Of a stretch of DNA of 64,000 nucleotides, positions 1 to 28,800 are shown piece by piece. The DNA lies in the NCBI GenBank assembly GCA_019155185.1, contig CM032807.1, positions 15,288,200 to 15,352,199 of the forward strand. The letters run 5' to 3'. This DNA is from Beaufortia kweichowensis. Its lineage: Eukaryota > Chordata > Actinopteri > Cypriniformes > Gastromyzontidae. The notes beneath the pieces are model-generated. The model ran no database searches, was not told where the DNA came from, and saw only the letters and a list, made by a program, of their open reading frames with translations. How positions within the stretch are numbered: the first letter of the stretch is position 1; every line of letters starts with the position of its first letter. A program made the translations under genes and the position numbers.

Positions 1-63
1 TATTGTCTCCTAATATTTGTTGCTTTGGATAAAAGCATCAGCTAAATGCCTATGTAAATGTTA
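1..63 (+). repeat. Retroelement-tail fragment
   Basis: The sequence around GCTTTGGATAAAAGCATC followed by AGCTAAATGCC matches a second copy at 62568-62625 in this window. A reverse-strand fragment with AGACGCTTTTATCTGAAGC lies near 23316-23350. This motif is, from memory, the 3' tail of a very common teleost LINE/SINE group. It lies in an upstream intron of rsph3. The family assignment is inference; that the repeat occurs three times is seen directly. Confidence 0.6.
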
Positions 64-412
64 TATGATCATTATAATAATTTGAGTTAAAATTTTTAAC
101 AAACACCCAAATATAAAAAGTTTGTTATATGCCACATTAAGGGATGTTACAGTATGTGCTGCAGTGGGAGACAAAATAGATTTCAGTCTGAAAAAGACTT
201 GTGATCTTGTGCACAGAAAATTATCCTCCTACTGGCTGTTCTAAGGAACATTTCTTTCACATTTACTCCTATTTACATTAAATCTTTCGGTTTGAGGCCT
301 TTTGGTCTGTTAATGCCTGACGAGATCTTGACTAGATGTCAGTAAAGAGGTTTTGTAATCAAAAAGAAACTGATCTGGTTAAATAAAAATCTGTCTTCAC
401 TGTTTGATTCAG

Positions 413-2361
413 AAATGAAGAACAGGGCAGTTATGGAAACATCATGTATGACCGGCGTGTCGTCAGAGGAAATACATATGCTCAACATATTCTTCCTATT
501 GTGAGTATTACTACAGCAGAGTTGAAAGCTTAATAAAATACACCAAAGAGTAAAAAGTCATTACAATCATTTGTTGTTTTATTTTGTTAATTTGCTTTGT
601 ACTGTGAATTGATTTGCTTCAAGTGGGTGTCCATGCTGATGGCACTTTGTGGTTTTATTTTACTTGTTATTTAACACTCATAACACAATTTACAGGGTTT
701 GTCTGTAGACTCGCCAATAACTGAATGTGGATATGTTTTACAGACATCTCAGGCCGATCCAGTTGAGTTCCTCAGACAACAGGAAGCCAGAAGAAGAGCG
801 ATGTCCAAGAAACGGCTGAAAGAGCAGTTTGGTCCAAAAACCCCAGAACCACCAGAGGGCAGAACAAACATAGATGTACAGACAGGTAACATGAACATAT
901 GATGATGGTTGTTGGTGTGCTCAGAATGTTTCTGAACAGGACTAACACCATTGAAATGTATGTTGTTCAACTCAAAAGCTCTAATGATGATCAAGGTTCT
1001 TACTGGTTCATGTTTTAGAGATGTATCTGGAGGAGCTGAGCGATCGTATAGAGGAAGTGAGCGTTGAATGTCAAACAGACATGTTTCTGGATAAACCAGC
1101 CACCCCCCTCTTCATTCCAGCCAAAACTGGTCGAGATGCAGCCACACAGATAGAAGAAGGAGAGGTACGGTCTGGATTCTCTTTATTGTCAGATTTTGAT
1201 GAATTTTCTATATATTTGCTGCTAGGGGGCATAATGAACTCTTTTTTTCCATGCTGTTATTTGTCTTTCTGGCAGCTGTTTGATTTTGATGTGGAGGTGC
1301 AGCCCGTCCTGCAGGTGTTGGTGGGTAAGACAATAGAGCAGGCTTTGCTGGAAGTGATGGAGGAGGAGGAACTGGACAACCTCAGGGCCCGGTGGCGATC
1401 ATTCATGGAGATCCGCAATGCTGAGCTGGCCGAGGTCCAGAGGCTAGAGGAGAGGGAACGGCGCCTCCGCGTGGAGAAGGTAAGAACTACTTCACACACT
1501 GTGCTACCATGTCGACCCATCAAGAACCATAATAAATAAACATCATTTTATTATTTGGCAAAAATGGCACAATTTGGTGGCAGATGGATGAGTTCAATTT
1601 AACTTTGTTTTTATTTTATTAGGACAGTGGCCCTCCAAGTCTGAAGTTTAATAGTCATGTATCATGCTTTTGAACACAGATACTGTTAAATGACTTTGTT
1701 CTTTTTGGATACATCTGTGTTGTTTTTTCATAAATGCAGGAGAACCGAATAAAGCAGCAAAAGGCAATGCTGGAAAAGGAGAAAGAGACTGCGGATAAAA
1801 TCGCTGCAAGAGCGTTTGCTCAGCAATATCTCACTGATCTACTGCCTTCAGTTTATTCCAATCTGAAAGAACATGGTTATTTCTATGACCCTGTGAAGAG
1901 AGGCAAGTTCACCACCATGTGTGCATTAATAACAGACACAAATAAATCTTAGTTTTACTCTCATTTAAAATACATTCATGTAATTAATTCATAATTATGT
2001 CCGCTGTAGTGCATATTGTTTTGTTTAGTGTTAAACAAACATATGCAACAAGTTGAAGAAATGTTCCTTTCTTCTGCTGCAGATCTAGAGACTGGATTCC
2101 TCCCTTGGCTGATGGATGAAGTCAGCAACAATTTAGAACAAAGATATGTAGCCGGAACAGTGCTTGACCGTAAGTAAACACTGTCATTTCCAGTGGATTC
2201 AAATAATAGAAGTAACTTTTTTTTCACATGTTTGGATTTTTGTGGGTTGAGATTTTTTAGGAAATTATAGTAATTTGGACACATTTTCTCCTTTTTTCTC
2301 CCCAGAGCTCATTCGAGACGTCACCAACCGAAGATTTGAGGCTTTTCAGCAACAAAAATAA
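413..2361 (+). CDS. rsph3: Radial spoke head protein 3, 3' part of the gene
   Basis: Exons read as 413-500, 744-885, 1019-1164, 1276-1479, 1740-1902, 2083-2169 and 2306-2361 (TAA stop). All phases agree, and the N-terminal exons precede the window. Rsph3 is the core scaffold of the radial spokes that join outer doublets to the central pair in motile cilia. It also anchors protein kinase A. Diagnostic stretches include YGNIMYDRRVVRGNTYA, TPLFIPAKTG, LVGKTIEQALLEVMEEEEL (amphipathic helix, the likely RII-type docking site) and IAARAFAQQYLTDLLPSV, followed by GFLPWLMDEV. Acidic and arginine-rich coiled coil surrounds the helices. The protein ends soon after the last conserved helix, with QQQK, so the long polar tail of human RSPH3 is absent. 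The fifth intron uses a GC donor. AATAAA overlaps the stop codon (2357-2366), so the 3' UTR may be very short. Confidence 0.93.
1903..2082 (+). other. rsph3: GC-AG intron of rsph3
   Basis: The upstream exon ends AAG AGA G and is followed directly by GCAAGT. The next exon starts after CTGCTGCAG. Phase 1 at both sides gives a continuous reading YDPVKR-DLETGFLPWL, as in other RSPH3 proteins. No GT donor at this place keeps the frame. GC donors with an otherwise strong AG|GCAAGT context are a known minor class in vertebrates. Confidence 0.85.
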
Positions 2362-2369
2362 ATAAAAAC

Positions 2370-3235
2370 ATATTTCTCTGAATTAGGGGTAATTATGATT
2401 TTGGTAACCATTTATCCCTAAACTATATGTGACCCTGCCTGCGAAATCCAGGCTTAAGTCTTATAATCTAATTAGGATATTAGGATCATTAAAGTCTAAT
2501 TTTAGTCATTAATTTCACTACGATTTCAATCTTTGACATGTCATTACTCAGTCAATTTTACAAATATCAAGGTTATATTTTCACAGAATGTTCTTTACAT
2601 TATGTAGAAAATGGTAACCACAAAAAAGCAGACTGGAAGTCTCAGACTTTTTATTTAAAGTTTTATTTAAACTTTACAAAGGAATACTGTGGTGAGAATT
2701 TAAACCTGTTTTTTTCTTTCTGTCTCATTTTAGATTATATCAGAAAACTTTTCGTGTATTTTTGTTTTAAATTTGTTTATAAACTTTAATCACTGTAGTG
2801 TACATCACCTGCACTTCAAGAGCTAAACTGTAGATGGCGCTGCAGAATCTTCAATTCTGCGTATGTGGATCATCGTCACATAAATAATATTTGGCTACAG
2901 TAAAGCTGTAACAGAAGTACTGTTAGGAAAGTTTGTGAAAGTCCCTCGTGGTTATTTAGAGTGTATAAAACAGTGGGGATATTTGGGGATATTAACGCAG
3001 ATTCAAAAACTTAATGACTGTTTTCTGAAGCGTTTGATATGTTATAGATTTCAAAATGTGCGGATATATGCACATATATGAGCTGTCACGAATAAAGCAA
3101 TCATAATGATACTGTACTGTTTAAGAATGATATTTTTACTATTGCAAAATAAACAAATGTTCACTTTATAGTCGCGATTAAATGAGCCTTTGACTAAACG
3201 GTGACATGTCAACAGTTTGACGCTTCAGCTTTCAT
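2370..3235. other. Non-coding stretch downstream of rsph3
   Basis: No gene is visible. It starts with the presumed rsph3 polyadenylation region. Bases 2425-2600 hold a decayed repeat opening TGTGACCCTGCCTG, which resembles a copy near 41701-41770 in an enpp1 intron. The rest is AT-rich single-copy-looking sequence. Confidence 0.5.
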
Positions 3236-3480
3236 TCATGTCGCCTATATAGAGCTCTATTTTAGTCCCGTGTCGTCATTGGTCGGCTCTTACCTCAGGC
3301 CACGCCCACTAGGTGATCGGAGTTTCACTTTGGGCGGATGCGGCTCTTAGAAACACAAATAGAAACAGGGGCGTGTTGGTGTAAATATAACGCAAGGAAA
3401 GACCTCTGAGTCACATCTCACTAAACTGACTTATTCAGACCATCAAACGATGACCTAAATTGTTTTTATTACGAAAAGGC
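3236..3480. promoter_or_regulatory. GC-richer block with an ISRE-like motif, possible regulatory element
   Basis: The base composition rises against its AT-rich surroundings. The block holds an ISRE-like AGTTTCACTTTG at 3321-3332, a CACGCCCAC (KLF/Sp-type) box at 3301-3309 and a second purine-rich AGAAACACAAATAGAAAC. No coding exon is recognised next to it. A regulatory role is inferred from motifs alone. Confidence 0.25.
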
Positions 3481-3535
3481 TGGAGCTATTGTATTCATGA
3501 CGGGCAAAGTTGAGTTACAAATCAAATATAATTTA

Positions 3536-3537
<2 letters not shown>

Positions 3538-3597
<60 letters not shown>

Positions 3598-3611
3598 GCT
3601 CTGTCTCTCTC

Positions 3612-3700
<89 letters not shown>
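3538..3700 (+). repeat. (CT)n microsatellite
   Basis: About 160 bp of CT dinucleotides with a few G interruptions. It creates long artificial Ser-Leu and Arg-Glu reading frames on the two strands, which are not genes. It lies about 1.6 kb upstream of the ezr 5' region. Confidence 0.97.
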
Positions 3701-3703
<3 letters not shown>

Positions 3704-4744
3704 GTCTTTAATAATTCAGTAGTTTGCAATAGTAGTCTCAATGAAAGTGCATAGAGAGGGAAAGTCTTCGTGTTATGCACACTGTACCTGTGTTGCACTG
3801 ATACAGCAAAACCTCTAATGTTAAATAATGCCTCATATATTTACCTGTAATCTCCAGTTATGTAATGAGTGTAATAACGGGGAATAATTGGTGAATCACT
3901 GATTAAATGGCCTGTCTATCATTCCTCATGTTAAGCTCAGCAAAACACACATGCACACACAAACACGTTTACTTAGCTTATTTAAATATGGAGATATAAT
4001 AGACTTGTATTGTCCTATTACAATTTGACACCAATTTTTCAATCTAAAATGAACATGTGTCCCAACATTCTTTGAAGTAAAATGAACTGAGAATGTAATT
4101 AAATATTATAGGAAAGGTGCAGACATAGTTGTTTATGGGTGATAAGCTGCACATCATCTTAGATCTGAACAGAAAAGCAGATTCAAGTCAGCGTAATGAT
4201 TTTTTTGTGTGAGCAGCTGTCCTAATTAAATCATGATAGAACAGCCCACATGTATAAAATTATGCTCAACCTGCTCCAGTTAGGTAAATTGGTGGAAGGA
4301 AATGAAGGTAAAGAAGGTAAAACCCCATCTATTGCTAACAGACTTCCAAGTAACTGACTAATTCACACAAATACAGTACTATGTGTGTTATTTTAAGTGT
4401 TTTCTAAATAACACCTCATAATGAAATTTATTTTAGCATGTGATGACAGAAACACTTCCCACCTAGCTATTTCTCAGTTGTGTCAGTTTATGTTCACACA
4501 CATTCACTGTACAGACATAAATAAATGTAAACAACTGTCCTTCATCTCTGAACACCTGTCTGTGTTTAATACTTTCAAAGGTTTGCCGGTTTATTATTTG
4601 TGGTTTTGGAAAATATTTCCTTTATATGCATATAAAAACATCAATAGCATTTCAGTCAGTCAAGACTTTGTGTAATGTAACTGCATTAAAAACAATTTAC
4701 AAAACTATACAAAACTAAAAATAAACTCAACCTAACCTATTTGA

Positions 4745-5190
4745 ACTTTAACAGCACAATTTTTAGTCAAAACTTAACATATAAATTCTCACAGAATGTA
4801 TTAATTAGGAAAATATTGAAGCATCTGTTTATATTTGACTAAAGCCCTGTTCATAGAGGCCAGACATCAAAAAATATGAGTCAACACAAAAAAATTAAGT
4901 ATACAGATGTGAGGAAAAAAGCAACATAGGATTTCATTAAAATCACAATGATTTAAAATGCAGAAACATTCATACGCAACAAATGGATAACGAATGACTC
5001 TTAGTAGAACATAAAAGAGTTATTTTATTTTTATATGCTCATTTTTGAAGAGTATGACTCTTATTGAAGTGACACACTTTATCTGACACTGTAAAATCAT
5101 GATTTAAACAACAAACAAATGCTTTACAAAACTTTAAGAGAGACCTCACATGAGTATTTAAACCAAATATTGACATCTCAGTATATTTGC
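4745..5190 (-). repeat. Dispersed repeat, reverse-oriented copy
   Basis: Segments such as AGAGAGACCTCACATGAGTA near 5138 and TTCTCACAGAATGTATTAA near 4787 recur, in the opposite orientation, at 16894-17088, 38705-38832, 39190-39390 and 62358-62660. It is a decayed multi-copy element of unknown class. No terminal repeats or target-site duplication could be assigned by eye. Confidence 0.5.
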
Positions 5191-5229
5191 CTATAAAGCA
5201 CAATAAAAGTTTCCAGCGTATAAACCCAG

Positions 5230-5640
5230 TGCCACACTAAGCATCAGGGTGAGAGGAAGTGATCTTAAAGGGGCAGGCACGCGCACACTCGATACTCCGC
5301 ATGCTGTGCATCTGTCGCAGGGCACCTGTCCCATTTTCTGCTTGAATTTTATGCATTGCAGTCATTTTTCTAGCTGAGTTTCTCGCGATGTGAAAAGGCT
5401 CGGAGCCGCTTGAGGAGCTCGCGTTGTATTGATCGCATCCGCCGTCGTGGGCGTCGCGCCGCAGCGTCAAACAGGAACTGTAGCCGCTTGTCTTTCATCT
5501 GAGCGCACAAAGGTGAGACGCACCGTCAGCCATATTACCGCCGCAGGACTCCGTGCACTGTTCCGCGGAGGGAGGGGAGGATTTTCGGCTGAAGCTTTAG
5601 CGACTCACCGCAAACTCACCTGCTCTGGTAAGAGTCTTCT
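5230..5640 (+). promoter_or_regulatory. ezr: ezr CpG-rich promoter and non-coding first exon region
   Basis: This is the most CpG-rich block of the window (for example CGTCGTGGGCGTCGCGCCGC at 5441-5460) and lies upstream of the first ezr coding exon. Two good splice donors follow it: AAAG|GTGAGA with the exon ending at 5512, and TCTG|GTAAGA with the exon ending at 5627. Either could splice to the acceptor TTTACAG|TCTC at 6439. The transcription start itself is not visible, so the exact 5' UTR exon is inferred. Confidence 0.6.
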
Positions 5641-6438
5641 CGGTGGATTTTCATACGGGACCACGAAACAGTTCGTCTATGGTTCAAGCGTTTCCGCCCA
5701 GACGAAATCTCTACCAACAGGTGTTGCTCTGATTATTGCAGCCTGTATGTTTCCTTACAACATTCATTAAAAGAAAAACGTGTTTTTACATTAAGACTAA
5801 ACAGAAAATAACCTCGATGTAGATGGTAACCTAACTCAGACCGACCATTTGGTTTCTTTTTGATTTCCCTTAATAGAAACTTAAACCATATCCGTAAATA
5901 AACTGTATGTGCGACTCGTTTGATATTGAAAAACAATTTATTTTTCTTCCATACATAGATCATGCATCAACTCGCATGCTTATGTTTGTTAGTCTTAATA
6001 AACTTTAAATAATGATATTTGCGTCTCTTTATGGTGGACATTGCAGTATCACATACTGATTTATATTCGCCATTAAAGTTAAAACTATATTCGTGTATTT
6101 TTCCGTTAAAGTTTGTTGTATATTAGCCTTCATTGTCTGTTAAAGTTTAATCTAGCCACAATCTCTATTAATTTGAGATCTTTTTTCGCCTTTTCAAGTT
6201 AGAAACGTAGAGACGGGAGTAAATATTTGCAGAATGGGGTGGGGACGTTCAATTGAAAGGCGGTGTTACCTCTGGTGGCATTTTGGGTGAGGCTCAGATA
6301 ATCTTGAGTTCCAGTTTTTAATCGTGATTCATATGGCTGGAGATCGTGCGTCAGCCGACTCATCGATGTTTAAATGACAGCTGGACTGTTCCTGAGTCAG
6401 TTTCACTCGAACGCGTTTCTCTTCTTTCTGCTTTACAG

Positions 6439-6499
6439 TCTCTGTGGAAAGACCCGGTTATTCTGACACTTTGACAAGAGACCCACACCAGCATACAAA

Positions 6500-6511
<12 letters not shown>
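6439..6511 (+). other. ezr: ezr first coding exon with start codon
   Basis: The acceptor CTTTACAG precedes a 61-base leader, then ATG at 6500 and only four codons (Met-Pro-Lys-Pro) before the donor GTAAGT. The four-residue start exon agrees with vertebrate ERM proteins, which begin MPKP-VNVRV or MPKP-INVRV. The coding part is too short to be seen as an open reading frame on its own. Confidence 0.9.
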
Positions 6512-24022
<17,511 letters not shown>

Positions 24023-24193
24023 AAGATCTGCACGGGAAAATGTTTGTTTTCCATCACTGAGTCTGAGTGGTCAATGCAAAAGGCACAATCTGTGTAGAGC
24101 AGAAGCACACAAACACACTGTAATCATCCAGCACGGCTGAATCATTTTAATCTCCAAAATAATGCACGAGGAATATTATATCGGTTTCACATT

Positions 24194-24427
24194 AACACTT
24201 TACAATAAGGTTGCACGTGTTAAATTTGCGTTTAGTTGCATGAACTATCATTGAATAATCATTTTTCACAGCATTTATTAATCTTGGCTACTTTATAAAA
24301 TTTTCTTAATATACTGTTGATTTACGTTTATACGACTGTACAAAATCACTGTTAACCAAGTTTAATAAATGCTGTCTAAAAACTATCATTCCCTGTTAGT
24401 TGATACACAACCTCATTGTAAAGCGTT
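24194..24427. mobile_element. MITE with inverted ends inside the ezr 3' UTR
   Basis: The left end AACACTTTACAATAAGGTT pairs with the right end, whose complement reads AACGCTTTACAATGAGGTT: 17 of 19 bases agree. TTTATTAATCTTGGCTA-like and TTTAATAAATGCTG-like internal words also mirror each other. A related single end, AACTTTATTGTAAAGTGTC, lies near 63831-63850. It begins about 170 bases after the ezr stop codon. Confidence 0.8.
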
Positions 24428-25665
24428 ACAGATCTCACACGAATGTGCTGAAATAAACCTGCTTTTGCCGTTAAAACACAAAACGAATTATTTTTAAATG
24501 CACGTGCCAACATCGCATCCCCCTTTTGGTAATAACTTGATTGTTTGTTATTGACTAATCTGAGCAGATTGTAGTTTTAACCAGTTAGGGGTTGTAATAT
24601 GGGGTTGTAGATTATTTTTGTTGTTTTGTTTGATCCACTCAGCGCAGGGCTTGGCAGTATAATCTCAACTCTTTTATTATGTATTGACTTATATTAAAAC
24701 TTTCATTCATGTTGAATATGACTTTTGCCAGGCAATTTATTATAGTGTTTATTTATTCAGTCTTTTGGGATATTTAAGGTTTTTTTTTTGTTGGGACGGA
24801 TTTTGCTTCTCTACTAATAACAGTACAGCTTTCTGTTTCTTGGTTCTGTACTGACGAATCTCAAATCTCCTAATACTAGATTACCCATTTAAAAAAATAT
24901 GTAAGTTATAATTTTTTATATATATATATGGACTATATTGATGCATGTTAAATCATTAGAATTTACGACGTTTAGATAAAAACAGATTTTTATATACAGA
25001 TTGGATTCTGACTTTGTAAAGATCTGAGAAGTCTTGTCCTGTTAAGACCAGTGACTTTTTGAATTAAAACCTGATAAGAACATGAATGGTCACTGTTGAT
25101 GGTACTTGTGCTGATGTCCGCTTCAGACATTCAGCTGTTCTGTTTTAACGTGCAAATTTATAGTTGCTGCGATCGTGTGTCGCCACTTAAAAAAAAAGAG
25201 AAATGTTGTTGGTCGTGATGGTGTAAAGTGGCTGTACTGTAGGTGTTTTTACATGTGTTTGTTTCCTCCATACCATCATTTGTTGCTTGACCCATCACGC
25301 TCATAGTTCCTGTCCTCTATAGATTAAAAAGTCTAAATATTTTTATAAGACTCGAGGATTTGTGCATTTACAATCTTCTCACGCTATGTCTTACCCTGGG
25401 TTAAGCAACATTTCACTCTTGTCATGTTAAGAGAGGGTTAGCACAGCTTTTAACCCTGGGTTACAAAGCCCAATTGTGGTGCCAAAGGTATAAAGTACAG
25501 TGCGAGTTACAAACCCAAAGTCTAAACCGTGTGAAACATTAACCACACTAACCCAGGATTAAATGAATTCCCATGAGAATGTATAATAAAAAATGTAATC
25601 ATAATGGAGGTTGACATCTGCTGGATTTATTTATTTTCCCCTCAGAAGGTGTTTATTATATTAGT

Positions 25666-25671
25666 AATAAA
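25666..25671 (+). terminator. ezr: ezr polyadenylation signal
   Basis: A canonical AATAAA in TTAGTAATAAAGATTTATG, at the end of the presumed 3' UTR. It is only about 30-80 bases from reverse-strand signals of sytl3 (TTTATT at 25700-25705 and 25743-25748 on the plus strand). Confidence 0.55.
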
Positions 25672-25831
25672 GATTTATGATGACCAGATCTGGGTGGATT
25701 TTATTTAAAAATGTGCAACATGCCGTCTTTGTAGATATTTAGTTTATTAAATAATAATACATGAAAGTGGTTTATGGAGTGAAGAAACTGGTATAAGGAA
25801 GTGACTTCACAACAATCTGGGAGTTCTTCTG

Positions 25832-28800
25832 TTATGATCTCATGTTTATATTCACGTCTGCATGCAGTGGAAGAATGAAGTCATGCCACACGCCTGGCAT
25901 CTGCTGCAGCCGTTGCCATGACAATTCTGCTGAAATACACACAGAGTGATGTCATACATGCACATAATAATGTCAAGATACAAGTCATGAGAGGAAATCT
26001 AAAAAATAGGAGCTGGTCATATGATATTAAATAAGTATAAAGTGTAAAACAGTGTCATGTGATGTATGCGGGTGTGTGACTGACCTCCAGTCAGTTGTGT
26101 TGATCTCAGTAAACGCTCGCTGTGGCTGAAGTTGGGTTTATCCCACAGATTAAACATCAGCGTGGCCCACTGGAGATCCTGATGTGTGAATCTGCAGAAG
26201 TTGATCTGAAGGGTCCCGCTTCGTCTTTAGTGCTGGAGATCTCTGTACCAGCACTCGGTCTCCCGGAAGACAAAGAATTCTGGGGACAAAATACTTCAAT
26301 TAATGGTTTCCATTTGTGTCTTCTTAAACATGCTCAACTGTTGGGTTAAATTAATCTAGAAAATAGAGGGTTTGTCCATATTTGACCCAACCATGAGATG
26401 AAAAAAACGAGCATTTAATGTAATTAATATTTCCGAGTAGTACACATGATTACATGAATATAAATAGAGACTCATTCTACAGCAGATGTATACTCACCCT
26501 TCGATGTAAGCTGTTTTTGACATGAAGTGCAGCTTTGAAACATCACAGATGAGAACCGTCAGCTGCCCATGTGCTCCCATTGAATTTTCTGCACAGATTA
26601 AATAAAAGCCTTTTCATTTTAGAGTAATTATTATTTAATAAGATTGCTGACACATTTTAGCAAATGAGCACTAAAGGAAATAGAACATTTATAAGTGTTC
26701 TAAAAAGTCATGTTTTCATAAACTAGTATGTAGACAGTAGATGATTGAAACATTATTTGGATGACAATGTGTTTTCATTGTATTCTTTTTAAATAATAAT
26801 AATTAGGAGGAGGAGGAGGCTCAGGAGTTCCAATAATAACAAATAATAATAATAATAATGAATAGAAAAATATTATTATTTTTAGTATTTTTTATTGTTG
26901 TTTAAAATGATGCTATGTAAAGCATAAGCAATTTAAAATGGCAAACTATCAGTAAGTTTACTTCACATTTATTATGCTTATTTTTAAAAAATAAAAAAAA
27001 TGTATATATATCTTATACATGTTCTCTTATGATATGAACATGGTCGATCATATTTCTATTTCTGCTGAACAGTAAATGACAGATCCAGGAAGAGTGTGTC
27101 TTACCATCAGTATGTGGGTCAGTGTGTGGAAGAAACATCACTCGAGTTTTGACCATCAGCTGTGACGTGTACAGATCTACATCACCTCCCAGTGGATCTT
27201 TCTGTTATTACACAACACACATTCAACCATAAGTCAAATCAACATATTTTCCTCTATTTAAAACAGAAACTATCACTGGTGTCCTCGAATAATTAATACA
27301 TTAATATTAACTTCATTACTAATAAAAAAGTGGGCATCACATAAGAAAATAGAGCTTTCTGTTTGTTTGAAAAAAAATTAGACTGAAAAGCTATTTGTCT
27401 ATGAAAGAAAAACCTTTTATGGAAATTAGTTATGGTGTACCATGCTTTAGTACTAAACTTTTTTTTGTTTAATTTGTAGTCAAACCCCAAATTTAGCATG
27501 GTCTCACCACAGTAACCATGATATTTGTAGTACAACTGTGGAAATACAAACCTGCCAAAATGGACAATTTGATTTGCAAAGAAGTGCAAATGAATTAAGA
27601 AATTTCTTTCTTTAGCAATTAAACACTTTATTAACCGCATCATTTTAGTACAAATGAACAAAATGAGAAGTTACTTCAATCAGAATTATGATTCAGTTAA
27701 TCCCATAAAAAGGTTATAAATGAAAGCAGAGACGGGATGAATGTGATTTTACCTTTGGACTGAGTGTGTACCAGACAGAGCTGAATGAATCTGTGTTCTC
27801 CAGACTCCAATCTGTCACACGGATGAACGTCTCACCCAAAAACACTTTTCTCTTGAATCCTCTACTGTGCCACACCGAGATGTGAAGTACACGAGTGAGC
27901 AGCTGCTCGCGGTCAAGCACACACTGAAAACACAAAGCAACTTTATTCTGTTTGTTGCATTTTGCTTTTTTGGATAACCAAATATGTTCGAGTTTTAGTT
28001 GTAAAGCTCACCGTGAATGTTTCATTATAAACTGGGTTATTTCCCTTCTTGACTGTCGTTTTCATCTTCTGATTCTGATGTTTCTTTGGGAGCAGGCAGA
28101 CTTTCACATACCTGCGTGTGTACACCATAGAAACATCTAATAAATCTGTTAAATAACATTAGTTTCTAACTGCATTTCACCAAAAACAACTTACGGATGA
28201 CATTTCATCTTCTTCACATCTCCGTACTTCAGATTTTTGCAGGCTTTGATGGTTATCTCCAAACAGGATGTCCTGTAACCGATGGTGACCTGTATTTCTC
28301 CTGACACACAAGGGTTTTCAAACGTCCCACAGTCCATTCCTGTACTGCTATTGCTGTCCTGCACAAAAAGCACATTTTGGAATAGATTCATATATATTCA
28401 TGTTTACACATTTGTGCATTTTGTGATGCTTAAAGTTTTGAGGGAGAAAAACAAGACGATGAGTCTGCTGCTGTTATCTCATCCACCTCATCTATCTTAT
28501 CAGACAGCTGATTTGCAGACGTTTGCGGAACTTGTTTTCTGTTTCGTGAAAGCTGTGCATTTATTTATCAGATTGAAATAAAGGTGAATACGCACCCCGT
28601 GCTCATCGCTGTATTCAGATGTGTGTGACACATTGTCATCTGTTAGGTAAACTGTGCTGGATGAGCTGCTGTGATCTCTGGAGATCTGGGATAGATTGGG
28701 TAAACTCGGAACTTTGCTCAGCTGTGAAGGGATAAAATCACTTAATACAAGACGTCTCTGCCAGAACAAACAACTCTTTAATGTTACTTTTAGTTTTAAA

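Larger units (their letters stand above)
24023..25690 (+). other. ezr: ezr 3' UTR
   Basis: About 1.65 kb between the TAA stop and the last good polyadenylation signal, AATAAA at 25666-25671. Earlier candidate signals include AAATAAA at 24451. The UTR contains a 234-bp inverted-repeat element at 24194-24427, and near 25390-25560 a set of CCTGGGTTA words in both orientations that looks like another decayed element. No protein-coding frame is supported. Confidence 0.7.

Noticed and set aside
749..994. Minus-strand open frame overlapping rsph3
   Set aside because: It is the shadow of the rsph3 exon on the opposite strand.
3469..3798. Long open frames of alternating Ser-Leu or Arg-Glu
   Set aside because: They are translations of the CT microsatellite on the two strands.
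5429..5770. 113-codon open frame in the ezr CpG-rich region
   Set aside because: No homology; open frames are expected in CpG-rich DNA, and it crosses both leader donors.
26122..26349. Plus-strand open frame of 75 codons
   Set aside because: It is antisense to a sytl3 exon and has no homology.
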